Of a stretch of DNA of 32,898 bases, positions 29,135 through 32,898 are shown piece after piece. Positions within the stretch are counted from its first letter, which is position 1. Every line of letters starts with the position of its first letter. The position numbers and the translations under genes were made by a program. A model generated the notes under the pieces. That model worked only from the letters and a program-made list of their open reading frames with translations, was not told where the DNA came from and ran no database searches. Source of the DNA: a virus; IMG/VR virus record IMGVR_UViG_3300049783_001463, positions 1 through 32,898 of that record; one strand, written 5' to 3'.

Positions 29135-30901
29135 ATGGATACTCAAGACAATATTCGGGCGATGTTTAGCGCCGCCGAGGACATCGACCCCCGCGCCGCC
29201 GATGCCCCGCGGCCGCCCCCCGAGGCGCCGGTCGAGGAGGGGCCGACAACGATAGAGCGGTGCGCGCTTCTGCCCTTGAATGACTACGGCAACGGGTGCC
29301 GATTTATTGAGCATTTCGGCGAGGATATTATTTTCGCCCCTCGCGTCGGGTATTTCCGGTGGACTGGCAAGGTGTGGCGCCAAGATGAGGACAAGCTACT
29401 CGTTCGATCTTTGGCCCACAAAGTCGCCGATTGTATCCTTGAGGAGGTGCAAGCCTTGGCGCTTGAGCCTTGGGAAATCGACGCGATAGGCGCGCAAGGG
29501 TCCGCAAAGGTCGAGCTTGCCGCCTTGACTAATAAAGAGGATTTGACGGGCGCCGAACGGCTTCGGATAAAGGCCCTCCGCGAGACTGTCGAGTTAGGAG
29601 ACGCGGCGCGCAAGGCCCTCGGCACTCGCAAGCGCGCGCATCGCCAGCACGCAAAAATGGCCGGAAATACCGCCTCAATCAATAACATGCTGACCGAGGG
29701 CCAGGTGCAAGTTGCGGTCCCGCTTGAGGATATGAACACCGACCCGCTCGCGATCAATACCGAGTCCGGGGTGATCTATTTCAGAAAAGAGGCTTGCCCG
29801 GTAGAGGCCGCGCGCGACCGTCATGTCGAGGTGTGGGGGCATGTTCTTGAGCCTCACAAGCGCGAAAATCGTATCTCGAAAATGATGCCGGTGGACATCG
29901 ACCCCGCCGCGACCTGTCCCGAGTTTCTCAAGTTTCTAACTCAGATTATGCCCTCGGAGGAAATGCGCGATTTTATCCAACGGTGGTTTGGCTATACGCT
30001 CACCGGCCTGACGACCGAGCAGAAACTCGCGTTTTTTCACGGCGGCGGGCGCAATGGAAAATCGACCCTTGTCGATGTTATCGCGCGGATAATGGCGGAT
30101 TATGCAACAACGGTGCCGATTGAAAGTCTTACCGGCGCGGATCAAAGAAAAGGGTCGGACGCCACCCCCGATCTTGTCCGGTTGCCAGGCGCGCGCATGG
30201 TTCGCGCCTCCGAGCCTGAGCAAGGCCAGCGGATGAAAGAGGCTATAATCAAGGCGCTTACCGGCGGCGAGCCGATCTTGATAAGACGGATGCAACAGGA
30301 ATTTGTTGAGATCACCCCCGAGTTTAAGCTCACAATCTCGGGCAATCACAAGCCGGACATTCGCGGCTCTGATGATGGTATTTGGCGGCGCGTTCTTTTG
30401 GTTCCCTTCGAGGTTCAAATCCCCGAGGCGGATGTCGACATGTTTTTATCTGGTAAGCTCTGGGCAGAGCGCGCGGGGATTATGAATTGGCTACTTGACG
30501 GCGCCCTTTCTTATCTGTCGAGCGGATTGCGCGCGCCGGGGAGCGTTATTGACGCGACAAAGGTTTACCGCGAGGAAAGCGACCCCTTGCGCTTTTTCCT
30601 GCAAACCGAGTGCGACATCACCGGCGCCTCCGAGGATTTTATCAAAGCGCGCGACCTGATAGCGGGCTTTCAATACTGGCAAGCCGAGGCGGGAAATGAT
30701 CCTTATGGCAAGCGCCATGTGTCGACGCAATTAAGGCAAAGGGCAGGCACTCACAAAGACCCCGAGACCGGCGCGACGTTCTCGCCGCTCAAGCGGTCCG
30801 ATACCGGATATGTTGGGATTAAGTTCAAGCCTTCTTTCGAGGTCTCTTATGCTCTGCACCGCTCGGGCTTGAATAGAGGGGAGGGCGGCGATTATGCTTA
30901 A
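29135..30901 (+). CDS. Superfamily 3 replicative helicase (P4/D5-like)
   Basis: This encodes 588 residues. Domains in order: an N-terminal acidic Pro-rich tail; a D5-N region (residues 45-290) with ANMLTEG-like MLTEGQVQVAV and DPLAINTESGVIYF; then the SF3 ATPase. Walker A is HGGGRNGKSTL (Lys309), Walker B is VRASEPEQG (Glu360), motif C is LTISGNHKP (Asn404), and an Arg finger is likely in GIWRRVLLVPF (Arg418/419). A C-terminal D5-type winged helix follows. It unwinds the phage origin, possibly the repeats at 425-750. The end overlaps the next gene by 8 bp. Confidence 0.95.
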   Translation: MDTQDNIRAMFSAAEDIDPRAADAPRPPPEAPVEEGPTTIERCALLPLNDYGNGCRFIEHFGEDIIFAPRVGYFRWTGKVWRQDEDKLLVRSLAHKVADCILEEVQALALEPWEIDAIGAQGSAKVELAALTNKEDLTGAERLRIKALRETVELGDAARKALGTRKRAHRQHAKMAGNTASINNMLTEGQVQVAVPLEDMNTDPLAINTESGVIYFRKEACPVEAARDRHVEVWGHVLEPHKRENRISKMMPVDIDPAATCPEFLKFLTQIMPSEEMRDFIQRWFGYTLTGLTTEQKLAFFHGGGRNGKSTLVDVIARIMADYATTVPIESLTGADQRKGSDATPDLVRLPGARMVRASEPEQGQRMKEAIIKALTGGEPILIRRMQQEFVEITPEFKLTISGNHKPDIRGSDDGIWRRVLLVPFEVQIPEADVDMFLSGKLWAERAGIMNWLLDGALSYLSSGLRAPGSVIDATKVYREESDPLRFFLQTECDITGASEDFIKARDLIAGFQYWQAEAGNDPYGKRHVSTQLRQRAGTHKDPETGATFSPLKRSDTGYVGIKFKPSFEVSYALHRSGLNRGEGGDYA

Positions 30902-31412
30902 TCCTGCCCCCGCCGCCTTGCCCCCTAAAATCGGGCGCCCTGGCATCCCGGTCACGATCCGGGGGGTATTTTATGAAAACATGAAGCTCGCCGCCGAGGC
31001 CCTCGGGGTCGGCGAGGAAACGGTCCGCACGGCGCGCAAGCGCGGCGCGCGCTCTTTGCAAGGTGTGGGCTTGCGCGGGCGCTTTGTGCCGATCACGGTC
31101 GACGGGGTGGTCTATGAAAGCCGGGCGGATGCGGCGCGCGCGACCGGCTTGTCTTATGGCGCCTTGCGCTCCTTTGATGCGCGCCCCGATCTTGTGGCGC
31201 TTGTTGCGGCGGTGGTGGGTCGACATCCGGTCGCGCCTCCGCCGGGCGATCCTGAGACCGATTGCGCCGAATGTTGCGAAATGATCCTCGCGGCGATACG
31301 CGGCGCGGCGCGCCGGGGCCACTCGCCCGAGGCGATAGCGCGCTCTGTCGAGGCTCTGGCGCGAGCGGGCGCTTTGCGCGGCGCGGCGGGTTCTTTGGGG
31401 GGTCTGCTATGA
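30894..31412 (+). CDS. DNA-binding protein with NUMOD1-like repeats
   Basis: This encodes 172 residues; ATG 30894 overlaps the helicase stop. Two copies of a 'vdGv.Yes...AA.a.Gls...vr' unit are visible: VTIRGVFYENMKLAAEALGV (from about residue 20) and ITVDGVVYESRADAARATGL (from about residue 67). This is the helix-turn-helix typical of homing endonuclease tails, but no nuclease domain is present. The C-terminal part holds TDCAECCEMI (three Cys) and an Ala-rich helix. It could be a sequence-specific regulator or a remnant of a homing enzyme. It overlaps the methyltransferase start by ATGA. Confidence 0.65.
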   Translation: MLNPAPAALPPKIGRPGIPVTIRGVFYENMKLAAEALGVGEETVRTARKRGARSLQGVGLRGRFVPITVDGVVYESRADAARATGLSYGALRSFDARPDLVALVAAVVGRHPVAPPPGDPETDCAECCEMILAAIRGAARRGHSPEAIARSVEALARAGALRGAAGSLGGLL

Positions 31413-32638
31413 GCCGTCAAATTATCGGCGCGACTTTTTGCTCTGGCATCGGCGCGCCCGAAATGGCAACGCAAGCGCCCGACGGCACCTCTTGGGTTGA
31501 TTGGCGTTTGGCGTCTGAAATTGAGCCTTTCCCCCGCGCGGTTCTTTGTGATCGCTTCGGCTACAAGCTGCCCGAGGAGCACAATCAAGGGGAGGCCCTT
31601 TTGTGGGGGGATTTTACAGAAGTCACCCCGGATTTGCTGCGCCGGCGCGGCGTTCCCCTCCCCGATCTAATTGTCGCCGGAACCCCTTGTCAGGATTTTT
31701 CCCTCGCGGGCCTTCGGGCTGGCGTCTCTGGTGATCGTGGAAACCTAACCTTAAAATTTGTGGAGTTATGTCATGCAATTGTCGATGTTCGACCAGATAG
31801 AAAACTCGCCGTCTTGTGGGAAAACGTCCCCGGCGTCCTGTCCGATCCAAAAAACGCCTTCGGAAATTTCTTGGGCGGGCTTGTCGGGGCAAATTCTGCC
31901 CTGTGTAACCCAGGAAGGGACGGGTGGCCCTGTGAAGGTATGGTTGAGGGACCAAGGTCACGGGTCGCTTGGAGGGTTCTCGATGCTCAATACTTCGGCC
32001 TTCCCCAACGTCGGAAAAGAGTCTTTGTTGTTGTTGATTTTGGAGGGGCGGTCGATCCCGCAAAAATACTTTTTGAGCCAAAGGGCTTGCAAGGGGATTT
32101 TGCGCCGGGCCGAGAGGCGCGGCAAGACACTTCCCCGCGCGCTCGGCGTGGCGCTTCACATTGGAGCGGCGGACCTCACCCTACCCTAAGCCAATCAAAT
32201 AGTTCTGGGGGAATTGGTTCGAGTAATCAGGAAATCTTTAGTGGCGGCTCTGGGCTTGTCAATAATGCGCTCGATAGAGCGCCGAGTGAGTGGCCGGGGC
32301 GCATTGCCTCAACGCTTAACGCGGCCTTTGGCGATAAGCTCGGGCTTGATAATCAGCATATAAATTCGGGCGCTCCTTTATTCGTTTCTCAAGCGTGGGA
32401 TTTACGAGGCCGCGAGGATGGTGCGCAATTTGAGGGGCCGAGTTCCGTTTCGCGTATTAGGCGCTTAATGCCCTTGGAATGCGCGCGCTTGCAAGGGTTC
32501 CCCGACGATCACACCGCGATAGTTTACAAGGGGAAATCCGCCCCGGATGGTGTGAGATATAAAGCCTATGGCAACTCTATGGCGGTCCCTTGTGTCGGTT
32601 GGATACTCGACCGGATGCGCAAGGAGTTAGCTCCTTGA
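31409..32638 (+). CDS. DNA (cytosine-5) methyltransferase
   Basis: This encodes 409 residues; ATG 31409 overlaps the previous stop by ATGA. Motif I is ATFCSGIGAPEMA (SAM binding), motif IV is GTPCQDFSLAG with catalytic Cys94, motif VI is WENVPGVLS (Glu138), motif VIII is FGLPQRRKRVF, and the C-terminal motifs IX-X are RRLMPLECARLQGFPDD and YGNSMAVP. Between VIII and IX lies the variable target-recognition region. It methylates C5 of cytosine in an unknown target, likely for protection against host restriction. Residues 122-260 are also coded in a second frame that carries its own gene. Base composition from about 31740 to 32450 is more AT-rich than the rest. Confidence 0.95.
   Translation: MSRQIIGATFCSGIGAPEMATQAPDGTSWVDWRLASEIEPFPRAVLCDRFGYKLPEEHNQGEALLWGDFTEVTPDLLRRRGVPLPDLIVAGTPCQDFSLAGLRAGVSGDRGNLTLKFVELCHAIVDVRPDRKLAVLWENVPGVLSDPKNAFGNFLGGLVGANSALCNPGRDGWPCEGMVEGPRSRVAWRVLDAQYFGLPQRRKRVFVVVDFGGAVDPAKILFEPKGLQGDFAPGREARQDTSPRARRGASHWSGGPHPTLSQSNSSGGIGSSNQEIFSGGSGLVNNALDRAPSEWPGRIASTLNAAFGDKLGLDNQHINSGAPLFVSQAWDLRGREDGAQFEGPSSVSRIRRLMPLECARLQGFPDDHTAIVYKGKSAPDGVRYKAYGNSMAVPCVGWILDRMRKELAP
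31773..32189 (+). CDS. Overprinted gene inside the cytosine methyltransferase (+1 frame)
   Basis: This encodes 138 residues entirely within the methyltransferase gene. ATG 31773 has GGAG 7 bp upstream, as good as the neighbouring genes' sites. The start MQLSMFDQ and the C-terminal motif FLSQRACKGILRRAERRGK (residues 100-118) match a small phage protein that I recall as a stand-alone gene near DNA methyltransferases ('fLSa.AC.GILRRAekRGK.LP'). The methyltransferase frame over the same bases (LFEPKGLQGDFAPGREARQ) is also normal for its own family. Both frames therefore look selected. Function unknown. It may act with the methyltransferase. Recognition is by memory and should be tested. Confidence 0.68.
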   Translation: MQLSMFDQIENSPSCGKTSPASCPIQKTPSEISWAGLSGQILPCVTQEGTGGPVKVWLRDQGHGSLGGFSMLNTSAFPNVGKESLLLLILEGRSIPQKYFLSQRACKGILRRAERRGKTLPRALGVALHIGAADLTLP

Positions 32639-32898
32639 CCTCCTGCCCTCCCCTATCCCCCCGCGCGCTTTTTTGCCATATTTGCCGCGCTCCTGTCGCG
32701 CCGTTCTGGTTCCGGCGCCCTGGCCGGTTCCTTGATATCCCCGAGGCGCGCCGGGTTTATCTGCGCTCTTGCGCCGGGTGTTTGCCTGTCGCGGTCGCGC
32801 GGTGGGAAGCAAAGTTTTTGCCGGTCGGCGCCCGGCTCGCCGCCTCCGCCGATCCTGCCCCCGCGCCTCCCCCGCGCTCCCCCGCGCCCCCTGGCCCT
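32635..32898 (+). CDS. Small four-Cys protein, N-terminal part (continues at 2-187)
   Basis: The start is TTG 32635, overlapping the methyltransferase stop (cctTGA), with AAGGAG (32621-32626) 8 bp upstream. No ATG or GTG is available nearby. The first Cys pair is in ALFCHICRAPVAPFWFRRPG and the second is in SCAGCLPVAVARWEAKFLP. The frame stays open to the window end and resumes in phase in the left repeat copy. The full product is 101 residues (99 if the shorter repeat copy is real). By gene order it belongs to the early operon. Function is unknown, with a zinc ribbon suspected. Confidence 0.72.
   Translation, partial: MTSCPPLSPRALFCHICRAPVAPFWFRRPGRFLDIPEARRVYLRSCAGCLPVAVARWEAKFLPVGARLAASADPAPAPPPRSPAPPGP
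32754..32898. repeat. Terminal direct repeat, right copy
   Basis: Matches 1-151 but lacks six bases (gccccc) in the C-rich run. It indicates a circular molecule of about 32,747-32,753 bp. Confidence 0.93.

Noticed and set aside
1-32898. CRISPR array, insertion sequence or restriction endonuclease partner for the methyltransferases
   Set aside because: No regular repeat-spacer pattern, transposase or recognisable restriction nuclease was seen. The HNH protein belongs to the terminase block.

Overview
The window is an essentially complete, circular genome of a temperate, siphovirus-like tailed phage, or its excised prophage. Bases 1-151 and 32754-32898 are the same sequence apart from a 6-bp gap, and one open reading frame runs off the right end and resumes at the left end. 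The unit is therefore about 32.75 kb. GC content is high throughout. The genes most diagnostic for the host are a spike-base protein of the RCAP_rcc01079 type, a holin of the gene-transfer-agent 3TM type and a Cys-motif tail protein. They point to an alphaproteobacterial host, probably Rhodobacterales-like. This host call rests on recalled family distributions, not on a search.

Layout. (a) 1-830: end of a small Cys protein, a terminator, then about 600 bp of AT-rich, gene-free DNA with repeated GGGACC/GGTCCC motifs and a long hairpin, a candidate replication or packaging control region. (b) 831-10568: putative regulator, HNH endonuclease, small and large terminase, portal, prohead protease, HK97-type capsid, connectors, tail terminator, tail tube and tail-assembly chaperones with a likely -1 frameshift. 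(c) 10561-16724: tape measure, distal tail-like protein, large Cys-motif tail hub protein and fibre-like proteins. (d) 16721-18246: lysis genes (small membrane/coiled-coil protein, GH108 endolysin with an EF-hand loop, 3TM holin). (e) 18243-22983: accessory block with a T5 A1-like metallophosphoesterase, a membrane-domain/nucleotide-kinase fusion, a 5'-half tRNA-Ser that is a candidate attP, a beta-class DNA methyltransferase and an unknown protein. (f) 23091-24540: spike base and receptor-binding genes. (g) 24515-26720: leftward integrase, excisionase-like protein and repressor, with a divergent operator. (h) 26721-32898 and round to 187: rightward early operon with Cro-like protein, small proteins, SSB, primase, SF3 helicase, DNA-binding protein, cytosine methyltransferase with a second gene nested in another frame, and a small Cys protein.

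How it works together. The repressor and Cro-like protein face each other across a 16-bp palindrome. The early operon supplies replication and DNA modification. The rightward late genes build an HK97-type capsid and a long non-contractile tail with a separate head or tail spike. Integrase, excisionase and the tRNA-derived site serve lysogeny.

The least ordinary signals are three: a conserved-looking gene overprinted inside the cytosine methyltransferase with its own ribosome binding site; an integrase with no plausible start codon whose frame can be joined to the upstream excisionase by a -1 slip; and a membrane-domain/dNMP-kinase fusion.
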